Of a stretch of 64,000 nt of DNA, positions 15,101 through 26,652 are shown piece after piece. Positions within the stretch are counted from its first letter, which is position 1; each line of letters starts with the position of its first letter. Below the pieces are notes generated by a model. The model was not told where the DNA came from. It made no database searches and saw only the letters and a program-made list of their open reading frames with translations. The stretch comes from Zonotrichia leucophrys gambelii. Lineage: Eukaryota; Chordata; Aves; Passeriformes; Passerellidae. The DNA lies in NCBI RefSeq assembly GCF_028769735.1, contig NC_088170.1, forward strand, positions 59,243,585 to 59,307,584, read 5' to 3'. Position numbers and translations under genes: made by a program.

Positions 15101-17119
15101 AATGGCATTCATCCTCAAATAGCCTGGATAACTTTATGCATTTCCCATTGTATTATCTTACTGTTTTTCAAACAGTGGACCACAGCCCCCAGGATGTTCA
15201 TAAAAGGCAATTGGGAGAGTTATAAGATGCTGAAATTTTTATTACACTCTAAACCAAAAGAAAATATCTCTTCTCCATTCCCTAAACACCTTTATCCTTC
15301 AAAAAACAAGTTTTGCTACCAAAATCTCAAATCACTCATACAAATAAAAGATATTCATTTCTTACATGATACATTTTAGACAAGTTCCCTCTGGGATCAA
15401 GACAGATGTGGCTGTTTGATTTTGAGCCTCATGACCAATTTAAACCAAATTTGACTGATGCTACAAGCCTTCAAAACACTAAATCCTGCAAGTTTTGTGA
15501 AAAAGCTGAAAGCAGAAAAAAAAATCCCAATTTCCCACCAGTGGAAAGACAGGGGTAGTTTTTCCTTTTACAAATCTAGATGGCAACTTGAGGACATCAA
15601 ACCAACAGACAAATAGCTTTCTGCCAGGTAGAGCACATGCTGTGCCTTTGTCAGCTACAGGGACAGGGAGCCTGTGAGGAGCTGGAGAGTTTGGCCACCA
15701 AAGGCACAAAACCATGGGATGCACAAGAGAACTTCTGGTACTGGGGCACACTTCCTTTGGGGGAAGGAATTACTTAGAGCAGAGACACTGGGCACAGCAT
15801 TTCTCCCTCATTTCCATGGGTCACGTGATACACCTTTTACTTTCATGTTTATAGCCAAACATGAAGAATATTAAGAAAATGTTTACTTCAGTGTAAAGAA
15901 ACCAAAAAAGCTGCACAGCCCCATCACTCACTTCACCGAAAACTTCCCACTAAAACCTTCAGGTAATTTTCACCACCTCCCCAACTAACCTTTTGACCAG
16001 GACACAAGCAGCTCCCAAAGGCAGTGCCCATCACAACCAGTGGGACAGCAGCAGAGCACTGGGGCAGAGCAGCAGAGCACAGGCTACCAGGGGGCATTAA
16101 GGATGAAGGAGGTTCTAGGGATCTCTTTTAAACCCACTGGGAAACTTTCTTCTGGAGCTGAATGTACAGAAAATCAAACTGGCAGCATGATTTCTCCTCT
16201 GGCAAAAAGAAGCACATGCACCAGGCTTGCTTGCATTAGATGTCCTCATAGGCTTGATGAGACAGTCCCTTTGAGGGAAGGAGAGCACTTGGTTCTTTCC
16301 CTCCTCCCTGCCTGCCTGTACAGCTCCAGCAGCCCATTTCCACAAAATGCTCATCATACCATGATCAGAGCCTTCAAAAACCCTGATTTTTCAGAATTTT
16401 CTCCCTGATGGTCCAACATCCACTACTGTTCAGAGACCACTAAATAATTTCAGTTACCTCACCCTGCAGGTGCCGTGGGAGTGTTAACACTTTTATCAAA
16501 ATCAGCATCATTGATGAAAGTCAAGCTCAAAAACCTGATCAGTATTCCTGGACTTGTCTTCCTGTCCCTTTTGCCTCCCATGTGCCTCCCCAGTTTACAT
16601 GTGGGGAGTACGTAGTGGCAACAAAAGCTGACTGCATTGTTGGCAAGGTCCTCTGCTTCTGGGGAGTTAGTAAAACAATTAACAAAGGAAAAATGCAACT
16701 AAAAAGGTTACAAATGTACATACCTCATGGCTAATGCAAATTTGTGTAACTTCATCTTCCAAACACAACATTTGTCAGGCTAAGGAGCACTGCATGACTT
16801 GAAATCTTCCCCTGTAGGTCCTCATATGCCATCATCCGTCAATTTTTAATCTTCTTTTGAATAGCAAGAAAATTCATCCTTTTAGCACTTCTTCTTTCAT
16901 TTATTTAAATCAGTTCTGAGATCCTTTCTACTTTATACTTGAAAGGGTGTCTTAAAAGATATTTGACCTAGACAGAACAGGCATGGGAACCACTGCAGGC
17001 AAAGGACTCCATTTTTTGCATACACATTTAGGGACATCACTAGACTTTTTCACTGCAGTGAGAGCTCACATGCAGATGTCCATCTACACAATCTGTAATT
17101 TCTCTTCCGTCCCTCTGCT

Positions 17120-17661
17120 CTGCTGAGACCCCACCTGTGGTGCTGCATGCAGCTCTGGGGTCCCCAGCACAGGAAGGACATAGACCTTTTGCAGCGAGTC
17201 CAGAGAAGGGCCATGAAGGTGATTAGAGGGATGGAAAGGTGAAGGAAAAGTTCAGAGAACTGGGATTGTTCAGCCTGGAAGGCTTTGGGGTGACCTAATT
17301 GTGGGCTTCCAGTGCGAAAGGGAGCCTACAAGAAAGATGGCAAGGAACTATTTACAAGGGAACATAGTGACAGAACAAGGGGAAATGGATTAAAAGTGAA
17401 ACTAAGAAGTGGGTTTAGATTAGATATTGGGAAGAAATATTTTATTATGAGGGTGGTGAAACACTGGAACAGGCTGCCCAGGGAGGCTCTGGATGCCCCA
17501 TCCCTGGGAGTGTTCAAGGCCGGGTTGGATGGGGCTCCGAGCAAGCTGATCCAGTGGAATCTGTCCCTGCCCATGGCAGGGGGGTTGGAGCTGGATGATG
17601 TTTAAGGTCCCTTCCAGCCCATTCCATTCTGTGGTTCTGTGATTCCATGATTCTGATTCTT
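17120..17661 (+). mobile_element. 5'-truncated CR1 LINE (3' end of ORF2 and 3' UTR)
   Basis: The 3' end of a chicken-repeat-1 retrotransposon. The decayed reading contains RLDIGKKYFIMRVVKHWNRL (about 17417-17476) and RLPREAL, the conserved C-terminal end of CR1 ORF2, with ALDAPSLGVFKAGLDG after it. The element ends in degenerate 8-bp repeats of the ATTCTRTG type: ATTCTGTG, GTTCTGTG, ATTCCATG and ATTCTGAT at 17626-17657. The open piece 17312-17605 starts with GTG and is part of this element, not a host gene. It lies antisense to LHFPL3 within its intron. Confidence 0.92.
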
Positions 17662-18489
17662 AGAAATCTTACACTGCATGTGGTGTATTAAAATACAGGT
17701 TGTAGAAATAAGCCCATGTTATTATGACATCCAAATCAATCTATGCAATTTGCTATCCTCACTATAATTTATTAGACAAATAACTATAATTTATTAAATA
17801 AATAATTTTGATGCCACCTTCAAAGTTCAGGAGCCATAAATGTAAATTACTATCTCAACAAATTCTTAAGGATACTGAGGCCATGAACAAGATCCTTTTC
17901 GGACTCCTGTTCAAACACTGGTGCAAGGCTGGGTTTTTTCCCAGCCTTCTGGAATTTACCCCTATACCAAGATCTGTCGAACAGCACTAACAAAGGCTCC
18001 AAGAGCATCAAGGTCAAGCCTTTTAAGACTCTTACATAAAAGTCACCTGGTCCTGCAGACTGATTTCAAGCACAAAGGAAAACAGCACAGTTGCAATGAA
18101 GACTTTTTTTTTTTCCTTTTCATTCTGAAACAATTCCCTGTTTAAAAAAAAAACTTTTAACTGTGGCATGTAATAATCTCTTCATTATGGCTGTTTTGGC
18201 CTCAAAGATCTGGCAGTTGAGTGACAGGAAACCAGTTTTAAAAACCTGATTAAAACAATTCAGGGAAAACCTGTGGAACAGCAGAAAGACCAACAGCTGT
18301 ATGACATAAATCAGTAGAACTACAAAAAACCCCAAAAACCAGTGTATGTCAGCATGTGTACAAACACGACATATTTGTGTGATGAAAGGAAGTAAGGTAG
18401 GACCAATACACCTATTCTAAGTAATTTTTCACAAAACTACTAGAGTTCTCCAAAGTAAAAGTAAGAATTAATGCATACCATGGTTTTAA

Positions 18490-19620
18490 TTGACAATGTT
18501 TACTTGGATTTCCAAAAGACAATTGATGAATCTATCATTCATAAGTCTTAAAAATCCTAGACTCCCAAAGGATAAAAATAAATGCCCTTGCAAGGATAAA
18601 TAATTGGAAACAGATGGTAGGACACTACTGTCAATTTTTCAAGTGGAGAGAGGTCAATGGTGGAATCCTGCAGGGATCTGTGCTGGAACTTGGGAGCTAC
18701 TCGTTTATTTATAAATGAGCTGGAAAACAGGATAAATGGTGAGGTGACAAAGTTAGCTGCTTACATTCATTCAGGGTGGCTGCGATAAGGGCTGACTGTG
18801 AAGGAAGACTTTGCAATACTGAGTGACTAGGCAAAAAAAAGTCAAATTAAAGTCAGTGTAGATAAATACGAAGTAATTTCTTTAAGGGGGAAAAAAACTA
18901 GCAACACAAAATTATGTGCCCCAAGGGGATTATCAGCACTTCAGGACTGAGATCTTGGGGTTATAATAGGCAGTTGTGTGAAAACATCAGCTCACTGTTC
19001 AGTAACAGGGAAAAAAAATTAGTATTACTAATTACTAGGAAAGGAACAAAGAACGAAAGAGAGAATATTATTTAGTCACTGTATGAATGGCTGGTTTGTC
19101 TGTCTTCGTATTGTGTGTAGGTCTGGTCCCACAGACTCTGAAAAGATAGAGTAGACTGGAAATGGCTATGGGCAGGGCAGCTGGGACCATCACAAGTTCA
19201 CTACAAACCTAACAGCTAAGGACTAAGAGACCAAAGGCCTCAAAACCAGGTAACTGAGGGGATACAGCAAAGCTGTAATCAGAGCCAGGACAGGGAATGA
19301 GTCTCCAAGTTCCCTGTTCACAGCCTCTTCCCATTGCATGAGCTCAGAGGATCAAATGAAATGGCCAGGCACAAGATTTAAAACACGAAAACCATTGAAT
19401 CTTCACACAACATGTATCAATCTGTGGAACTCCTTGCTCTGGGGCACTGTAAATGCTAAAAGTTTACACAGGTCTCAGAAAACAAAATCCAGCAAGAGCC
19501 TTTAAATGCCAAGATCCACATGAGGAGATCCCTGAGTACTAGTGATGGAGAACCAAGAATACAGAGGGCAAAATGAGCTTTAGCTGCTCTGATGTTTTCA
19601 TGGGCCATGTTACAGACCAC
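18490..19620 (+). mobile_element. Old, highly diverged CR1/L3-like LINE
   Basis: Decayed reverse transcriptase signatures appear in the right order: VYLDFQKT (about 18499, the region of the first catalytic Asp block), NGGILQGSVL (about 18658, the conserved PQGSVLGP block), a trace of the ADDTKL block (about 18740), and further C-terminal blocks. Near 19420 the sequence reads like the CR1/L3 end around 'W..L'. There are many stops and indels. It is much older than the CR1 at 17.12-17.66 kb. Assignment is by eye. Confidence 0.6.
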
Positions 19621-22600
19621 TGTCAAAGATCACTGGACTGTGGTTTGCCAAAGTACAGAGCTTTGATGTTTTGTTCAATAAACTCAGGAATCTCTTGAAA
19701 AACCTATATATTGGTTTCATCCTGCTTGTCCATGGGACACTTCTATGCCTTTCTTCTGCTTTCCTTACGTTTTTATTTCTAATAACTTGAAACATCCTAG
19801 TAAAGGAAAAAAAAATTACAATGACAGAACAGAAGAGTTGGATTTACTTAACCTATAAAGGAATTAATCTCAAGAGTTAACTTTATTTGTGAGGTTTCCT
19901 GTAAACATTATGTGTAGAATAACAAAGAACAGTAATACCTAATTCCTAATGATTTCAAGAGTTTGTGATCATGCAGCAGCTCAAATTAGGTGAGTACATA
20001 CTGCTTGTACCCATGATTTTGCAATTGCAGAAGAGGAGGTTAGGGGATGGAGAATGAGGCTGCCAGCACTGGCTCTCAAAGTATCAAGTGTACCCTGACA
20101 GCATCATGCATGTGCAACAAAGAAGGCAGTCTAAGCCATGGCTAAATCATAGGAACATCTAATCTAGGCTGTACATACAGAAAGTACATTTTTTCTTAAG
20201 ATTTTTCTTCTTTATCATGTCATAGACCTGTCTAGCCATAGACATGATTGGACAGCAGCAAGGACTGAAAGTGTATGTGCCCAAGATACTGTTTATCTTT
20301 TTCTTACTTAATAAACACCTTTTCAAAACAAGAGCTATATCATGCTGACAATTTATAATGACTCATGCAGGACAGACTGTGATCCAAATCTTCCTTCTAA
20401 AGAAATCAGTTCCTAAGCTTTCATTTGCAATCCCAAACCAAGCATGATCGCACATCAGAAACCTGATTCTAACAAGATTTAAATGACATCAATTTTAAGT
20501 GTTATATTACCAAACTGAATGCTAACACTATGAAAGTACATAATAGCAAGCAAAATCAAAGCTATATTCACATGCTCCTTTATTTCACTACTTCAGATTC
20601 AATTTTGTTCCTGTACTACACAGAACTATATCCCTATGTAGATGACATTACTATATTCTTTTTTGTGAGATAAGCATTTTAGATTACTATTATCTATTAC
20701 TCATACTTTCCAAACAGTAAAGTAATAACACAAATAGGTCATATAGCTCATAAAAACATCATTATAACATCCTGTCCTGCACATTTTACTCTAAGTTTTC
20801 CTTCTGTCCTACCACCTTTGTTTTCTTCAAAGGATGAAACTCAAAGCAATATGGACTTTTTGGTAGTTTTTGAGGAAGCTTTTTAAAGTAATACAGAAAT
20901 GAAGAGTGAGGTAAATACTGAATTAAGGTAAAACATTCAGCAAACAATAAAGTCAGGTTCTTTCAACAACCAACATTGTTCTAGCTCTTCCAGGGCATTC
21001 GTGTACAAATTGGGAAAGACAGCAAAAGCCACTTGGCTATGCATGCATTCCCTTATTAATTTTGGAGGGAAGCAGTCTGAGAAGTGATTCTTCTGCTGAC
21101 ATAAAGCTCCTTTTGTTGACTTTTAATGCCAGCAGTGCATCTACCAGCTTTGGAGATGACAAAAATTCTGTGTTGCTTTGCCTGGGAACAAATCTCCAGT
21201 CACACCTGCACACATGCAGGAGTCCAGTAGATCAGTCACATATGGTGGTTTCTTAACATTATTACTCACATGTACAGAAACACAGTAAAGGAATCAGATT
21301 CATTTTATCTGCCTTTCACTAGCACCTCTGGGCATGAAGTAGTGCAAACATAGATGTTGATGTTGGAAAATGCAAGGGATTTGGAAATTGTGCCGTCCTA
21401 CTTCGTACTGGACATGAAAAAAACATGCTGAAATGCATCAAAACAGTGAATATTCATGGCACCTTTTAGCAGCAGAGCTAGAAGAAGAGGAAACAGCTGA
21501 AAGCTGAAGTCCTTAATGGATAGAGGAGACATCAGTTGTGCAAAGATGGAACAGTTTTCTCTGCCCAGAGCCAAGTGACATGACTGTGTACCATTAACCA
21601 GACCACGTCAGAATGCATGTTACTGAAAGGAGAGAGGAGCCACCAGCATCAAAGTGGGTTCCCAGTACAGAGAGAATGAACCCAAAACTAAACTCACTGG
21701 AATTGAGAAAAAAACCTACCAGCTTCAAGTGACTGCAGATCACTCCCCAAGTGATACAGAAAGAAATTACAAGGAAACTTCAGTTAAGGCAACAGCATAA
21801 AAATGTACAAGAGCACACAGAAAAACATCATTGGAGAGAAAAATGGTTAGAGCTGTTTCATACAAACCAGAGAATTCCACCAGGTCTCATGGTCTAGATG
21901 GCAAATTGAATAATGCTGAAGATGTTCAATAGAAAACTCAAAAGAATTTTTGCTCAGAAACTGAAATGGATGTAGGTCAATTAAGGGGACTGAAAAAGTG
22001 ATTGTGAGCCCATTTTGGTGACATTTTGCTCTGTTTCCCTAACAGCTTATTCCCTCTTATTCCAAAACTTCTCAATTCATTTTACCAGGAGGACATGTAA
22101 CAGGTATGCTTTGATTTTAGCCCCTTTTCCCCCAAATGATTGAAGAATTAATATTTTCTGTCTAGTTAAAACTGCTTGTATTACGATCTTAATTCTACAG
22201 TCCCTCCCAGCTGCACACAAATAACCAATTCTCCACTAACTCAGAGGGAAAGCTGTGCTGGAAATGCAGAAAGGGATGTCCTGGTGTTTTCCCTCTTTCC
22301 TACCACACACTTTCCCCAGGGAGACACTGGATGAGATGGGGAAAGTCAAATGAAGTCAGGAGATCTTCTGAAACAAAACCAGCAACTGAAATTAATTCTT
22401 TTTCTCTACACTCCTAACATAGAGAGGAAAATAAACCTTGTGGACAAGTGAAACAGACCCTAACCCAAACTCACGCATGCCACATCCAACGACCTCAGCT
22501 GCCCTTCCAGTTCACCAGCGAAAGACCTCGCCAAGCCCTGCCACGGAGCCGGAGCGGGCTCTGCCTTGGCCGGGTGGAACTGCGGGACCGGGATTAAGCT

Positions 22601-23016
22601 TCAACAGGCGGGCAGCCTCCTTCCCCTTCTGCCGCCAGCCCGAACCGTCCCCAGTGCCATTTTCTCCTGACCTTTACAGCAGACCCGCGCTGGAGGACAC
22701 CCACCGCAGTCCCTGAGCTGCTGGAGCTGCCCACGGGCCGGGTCCCACCCCGAGCCCGGGCAGCGTCCCCGAGCAGCGCTGCGGGCTCAGCCCGGCTTGG
22801 CCCACGCCCAGCCGGCGGCCCGGGGCAGGCACGGGCACCGCTCTGCGACGCTGCCGGTGTGTGGCGGCACCCCGAGCATCCCCTCCCGGCCTGCCCCGCC
22901 GGGGGAACCCCGACACCCGCCCCGGCGCCGCAAGTTTGTGCAGAGCCGGCCGTGCCCCCGGGCCGAGCTGAGCCGGACAGGGGGTGCGGAGCCCCCCTGC
23001 ACCGGGGCCGCTGCCT

Positions 23017-23027
23017 GCACTCACCCG
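23017..23027 (-). other. LHFPL3: LHFPL3 exon 1 splice donor
   Basis: Read on the minus strand, the codons for Thr-Ser (ACC TCG) are followed by one G and then GTGAGT at 23024-23019, a consensus U2 donor. The break falls after codon position 1, so the next codon starts with G. This agrees with the alanine (GCN) that follows LTS in known LHFPL3 proteins. The open frame reads on into the intron to about 22594, but that stretch is GC-rich, Pro/Arg/Gly-rich and unlike the family, so it is not coding. Confidence 0.93.
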
Positions 23028-23493
23028 AGGTCAGCTGCATCCAGGCACAGATCTTGTAGACGGTGGCTGTGTTGCAGAAGAAGAAGAGGATGAAGCAGAC
23101 GATGCAGGCGATGATGAGCATCATCGAGAGCCCGATGAAGAAGGACGCAGCTTTGAAGGCTCCCGAGGGCAGGCTGGAGAAGTCCGTGAAGCTGCCCCGG
23201 CAGGTGAGTTCCCGGCTGAAGCCGTTGCCGATGCAGTAGTGGAAGAGCCCGAAGTAGCCCGCCTGCGGGGTATCCACGCCGTCCCCGATCCAGTACGGCT
23301 GGATGAAGCACACCACGTTGACGATGGCAAAGCAGATGGTGAAGATGGCCCAGAGCACGCCGATGGCCCGCGAGTTCCGCACGTAGTTGGTGTGGTAGAT
23401 CTTGGCTGCCTCCTGAGCTGGGAGCATCCCCGCTGCTACCGCTCCTGACGAGCCTGCTCCTGTAGCCGCCGTCCCTGCAGCCGCTCCGGGCAT
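23025..23493 (-). CDS. LHFPL3: LHFPL3 coding exon 1 (LHFPL tetraspan subfamily member 3, N-terminal part)
   Basis: Encodes the first 156 residues plus one base of a four-pass membrane protein of the LHFPL family, a claudin-like tetraspan group. LHFPL3 and LHFPL4 are known as GABA-A receptor auxiliary subunits; that role is family knowledge. Residues 1-22 are a Gly/Ala/Ser/Thr-rich leader, followed by the conserved MLPAQEAAK at 23. TM1 is about residues 43-66. The first extracellular loop carries W68, G82-L83 and the cysteines C87 and C98, the claudin-like signature. TM2 is about residues 112-140. The exon ends at CAWMQLTS, at the mouth of TM3, in phase 1. The ATG at 23493 is the first ATG in its open frame, has A at -3, and gives an N-terminus beginning MPGAAA as in known LHFPL3. 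[13 protein letters not shown] and IGNGFSREL fit LHFPL3 better than LHFPL4. Later exons lie beyond the left edge; I found no trace of exon 2 in positions 1-23024. The 5' UTR end is unknown. Confidence 0.96.
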
Positions 23494-24389
23494 CCTCTCC
23501 GAGAAGGTGCCCCCCTCCCCTTCCTCCACCTCCTCCTCCGCCTTCTCCTCCTCCTCCCCGCTCGCTCCTCTCGACGCGACGCGCTCCGCCGCCGCCGCTG
23601 CGTGCGAGAGCCGGCGAGCCCCTGTGCCGGGCTTCAGCACAGCAGCCGCGGCAGCGGCGGCAGCACCGACACCGCCCGCCGCCGCCTATCGGGGCGCAGC
23701 GCAGCGCCGCCGGCCCCGCGCTCCGCCCGCCTCGCTGCCCGCCCTCCGCCGCCGCCGGGCGCCTCCCGCGCACCGCCCGCCGCGGGTTCCCGCGGGTTCC
23801 GCGCAGCCACGCCGGGCACGGGCAGCGCCGGGGAGGCAGCGGCGGCAGGCGGGGAGAGGGGACTGCCTGTGCCTTTCCCCGGGCCAGCCCTGCGTGCGGC
23901 TCCCCTCGGCCCGCGGGCACCTCTCCCGGCCGGGGCAGCGGCTGCCGAGGGGACCCGCTCCCCTCTCCTGGGAGATACGTTCAGGCAGCGGGTTTTAAAG
24001 TTCAGAACGTGCATGTGGTGTTCCCGTCCCCGCACAGAACATCACCATCGCCTCCCCAGCCGGGGGTGACACCTGCCGGGTCCCCTGCGGCGGGGGAGCG
24101 GCGGTGCTGCCGTGCCGTGGTGCGGGGGAACCGGTGCTGTCTCCTGGCTGCAGGAAACCTACGGCAGGCAAAGCTGGAGCTCGGGGGAGTCAGGAATCAC
24201 CAGCGGCTGCCTGCTCCTCGCCCCGGGAGCGGGATGGCGGCCGCCGAGGGAGCGCGGTGTGAGCGCGGCGCAGCCCTGGGGCGCGGTGCCGCCTCTGGGC
24301 GCGGGGCTGGGGCTGCGGAGCCGCTCCGCTCCTGCCGAGCGCTTTCCGCCTGGCACTCGGTGCTCCGAGCGCGCTGGCATGCAGCAGCG

Positions 24390-24433
24390 ATTAGCATACA
24401 TTAACGAGTAATTAGCATCTGGTAATAATCATT
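24390..24433. promoter_or_regulatory. Paired octamer/homeodomain-type motif cluster upstream of LHFPL3
   Basis: Two exact copies of ATTAGCAT (reverse complement ATGCTAAT, a POU octamer-like site) start at 24390 and 24411, 21 bp apart, about two helical turns. They are followed by GGTAATAATCATT, which adds further TAAT cores. The cluster is an AT-rich patch at the upstream edge of the CpG island, about 0.9 kb before the start codon. The motifs are visible directly; POU or homeodomain binding is inferred. Confidence 0.4.
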
Positions 24434-24861
24434 CCTGTGCCAGTGACACTTGGATTTGCAGTCCCCGACCTGTGCGCTGAGCCCGAGCTCGCAGCAGGAG
24501 CGACGGGAGACGCGGCGAGGCGAGCGCTCCGGATGCCGAGCGGGGCCGGCAGGGGCCGCGCTCACTCAAACGCTGGAGCTAGAAAGAGGGAGAGAGACTC
24601 CCGTAGAAATGATTCCTGGCATTCCTTACATTTTCAACTGTTTCAAGCAAAGTTTTATTTCCGCTCCACGACTGCCACTCACCAGGCGCAGCCCCATGGA
24701 GCGCAACGCCAGCCCTTCCCAAGGTTCCCGCAGAGGAAAGGGCAGCTCCTGTTATCAGTTCCAGACTGTCGCGCTCCCGTCGGAGACAGTCAGAGCTTGG
24801 GAAGCTGTGGCCGAGGGGTGGGAGCACAAAGGCAGCCGTGGCCGTGCAGCCAGGCCCTTGG

Positions 24862-24899
24862 CACACATGGCATGGTTGTGCACACATGGCATGGGTGTG
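24862..24899. repeat. Two tandem 19-bp units
   Basis: CACACATGGCATGGTTGTG at 24862 is followed directly by CACACATGGCATGGGTGTG at 24881, with one difference. A short minisatellite-like duplication just outside the CpG island. Confidence 0.95.
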
Positions 24900-25571
24900 C
24901 TTAGACACAGGCAGTATGGACCCCAAATACTCGCCTCGCTTTCTTAGGCAGACGGGTCCAAATGTGAAAAGCACTGCTAAAATCCCTGGGGATTTGGTTC
25001 ACACCGAGTGCGCGTTGTCCAGCGCTGCCGGAGGTGCCCGGGTGCGCTCCGCTGCCTCGTCCAGCTCCTGCTGCAGCTGCTGTGCGTGACCGGACTGCTC
25101 ATGTGCTGCCTTCAGAGAGGGGCCGAACTTGTTCCAGCCTCCAGCACCAGGAGGAGTGATGGCTCTTCGGTGCTCGCTCCTGTTTCCTTCAGGCCGAGCT
25201 TGCCAAACCCCAGGGTTCGGGGCTGGATGCCTCTCCTCACTGTCCTCTAAGCGGCCGTGGAGTGTGGAGGTGCAGAAAATACCAGGTATAGAAGGCAGGA
25301 AGAAGCCTGAAGTGGCCCAAGACAATTGAGGAATGGAGGTCGGAGGGAGGGTTGGGAAAGATGTTCAGTGAAATCAAAAAGAAAAAGTAAGTGGGGAAGG
25401 GATCTGTGCCAAGTGGGAAGTTTAGTGGTAGTGGGCCTGTAAATATGCAAACATACAATAAAGATGACCCTTAGAACTGGTATGGCAGGAAGAAGAGATG
25501 TGGACCTGGGAAGGAGTCAGGAGAGGAGAAATGAGTTGCTTGTAGAAGAAATGGGCCAACAGAGCTGATGG

Positions 25572-25631
25572 GGACAAAATACTGAGTTTGGAGAAAAAGC
25601 GAGGACAAAATACTGAGTTTGGAGAAAAAGC
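25572..25631. repeat. Two tandem 31-bp units
   Basis: GGACAAAATACTGAGTTTGG with its nine following bases occurs at 25572 and exactly again at 25603, separated by two bases. It lies 29 bases before direct repeat copy A, so this short stretch is a local duplication hotspot. Confidence 0.95.
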
Positions 25632-25659
25632 TGGGAACAAGAGTCAGACTAGGGTAGGA

Positions 25660-25784
25660 TTTACCAATTAGCCTGTGAGCATGCAGTGCAGAGCAAAGGG
25701 ATGTAAATCAAGTGCCACAGACAGCTCTTTTTTTTGGCACATCCTCTTCAGTACTGGATTTTCCAACCATAATATTGCTCTTAA
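25660..25784. repeat. Direct repeat copy A (about 125 bp)
   Basis: From TTTACCAATTAGCCTGTGAG to ATATTGCTCTTAA. It matches copy B at 26653-26776 with about six differences, including one T in a T-run. The word ATATTGCTCTT is repeated once more right after copy A. No target duplication or terminal motif identifies a transposon. Confidence 0.92.
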
Positions 25785-26652
25785 GAATGATATTGCTCTT
25801 GTCAGTCTGGACAAGAGAAGGAAGGGCCCGAAGCAGGGAAAGCATCTAGGGTTCTGCTGAAAAGCTGAGTTAAAGACTGTGGGGAAAAAATCCCACCTTG
25901 GCCTGGCAGTGATTGGTTGGGTTGTCCTAGGATGTCCTCTCTGATCTCTAGCACCAAAGGGTTCACGTGGACTTTAGGTGATACCCACAGTCCTTCAGTT
26001 TAATGCATTGGAAATGGGAAAGAGGTACTAGATGTCTGGTTTTGGGGGCACCTGAATATCTCAGGCTGTGTATCAGAATTTCTTCAGAATACCTAAAGAC
26101 AGGCTTAGAAGGTACTTTTATGGTTCTTAACACCATTATATGTGTGCTTCATAGCATTAGAAAGGAGAATGTCTCTGTGAGATAGAAGGTTGGCAGATTC
26201 TGAATGAATGGTTGAAAGGCAGCTGGGACCTTGTTTCTCAGAGCAGACCTTGCATGGATTTTGGTTGCAGCAGTTCTGAAAATGAGGCCTCAGAAGGAGC
26301 CATACTGAGCTGCTGCTCATCTATGAAAGGTTTTAAGCATTGTGCCTGGCATCACAGAAGAATTCTGTGCAGAAGCAGGGATAGTCCCCAGCTCTTCTGA
26401 ACAGCTTTCATCATCTTAAACCTCAGAAGATTATCCTTTTTCTCCAACAATATTGTACCTCCACAATTTTTCTCCCTGAAAATTAACTGGGTCCCAGCCC
26501 TGTAGCTGCCACCTAGTCTCATCTAAAAGAGTCTGGCTTTTGAGCCAGGATTTTCACCAAAAGCTTCTTCAACAGGTGAAATAGGATTCTCATCATCCTG
26601 ATCTTTCTGGACAGCAGCTGCTGTCTCCCACACCCGATCAGGCAGGATCCTG

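Larger units (their letters stand above)
1..23024 (-). other. LHFPL3: LHFPL3 intron 1 (5' part, truncated by window edge)
   Basis: All sequence left of the exon 1 donor lies in the transcribed direction of LHFPL3 and shows no further LHFPL3 exon, so it is read as intron 1, which is very long in other vertebrates. Apart from the listed repeats (about 7.48-7.85, 11.96-12.17, 17.12-17.66 and 18.49-19.6 kb) I see only AT-rich unique sequence. The open frames in it are short, mostly lack an ATG, and resemble no family I recognise. No tRNA or other RNA gene was recognised. Confidence 0.8.
22480..24580. promoter_or_regulatory. LHFPL3: CpG island / LHFPL3 promoter and 5' UTR region
   Basis: GC content and CpG density rise sharply from about 22.5 kb, peak around 23.5-24.3 kb, and fall back to background by about 24.6 kb. 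Elsewhere in the window CpG is rare. The island covers exon 1, the start of intron 1 and about 1 kb upstream of the start codon, as expected for a neural developmental gene promoter. No TATA box stands out near the probable start, so dispersed initiation is likely. The 5' UTR just before the ATG carries a purine repeat (GGA/GAG units on the minus strand, 23519-23575). The transcription start cannot be placed from sequence alone. Confidence 0.85.

Noticed and set aside
17312..17605. 97-codon open frame, plus strand
   Set aside because: It is the decayed C-terminal part of CR1 ORF2, not a host gene.
1..23018. LHFPL3 exon 2 within this window
   Set aside because: No minus-strand reading resembling the conserved third and fourth membrane segments was found; the exon must lie beyond the left edge.
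22594..23024. Continuation of the LHFPL3 open frame past the exon 1 donor to about 22594
   Set aside because: A consensus GTGAGT donor in the correct phase ends the exon, and the continuation is Pro/Gly/Arg-rich CpG-island translation unlike any LHFPL protein.
23021..23920. 299-residue open frame on the minus strand over LHFPL3 exon 1
   Set aside because: It is the alternate-frame shadow of exon 1 and the GC-rich 5' region, with Arg/Gly/Leu-His repeats and no protein-like character.
22984..24404. Several plus-strand open frames of 130-163 codons in the CpG island
   Set aside because: Stop codons are rare in very GC-rich DNA; compositions are Pro/Ala/Arg-rich and opposite to the real exon.
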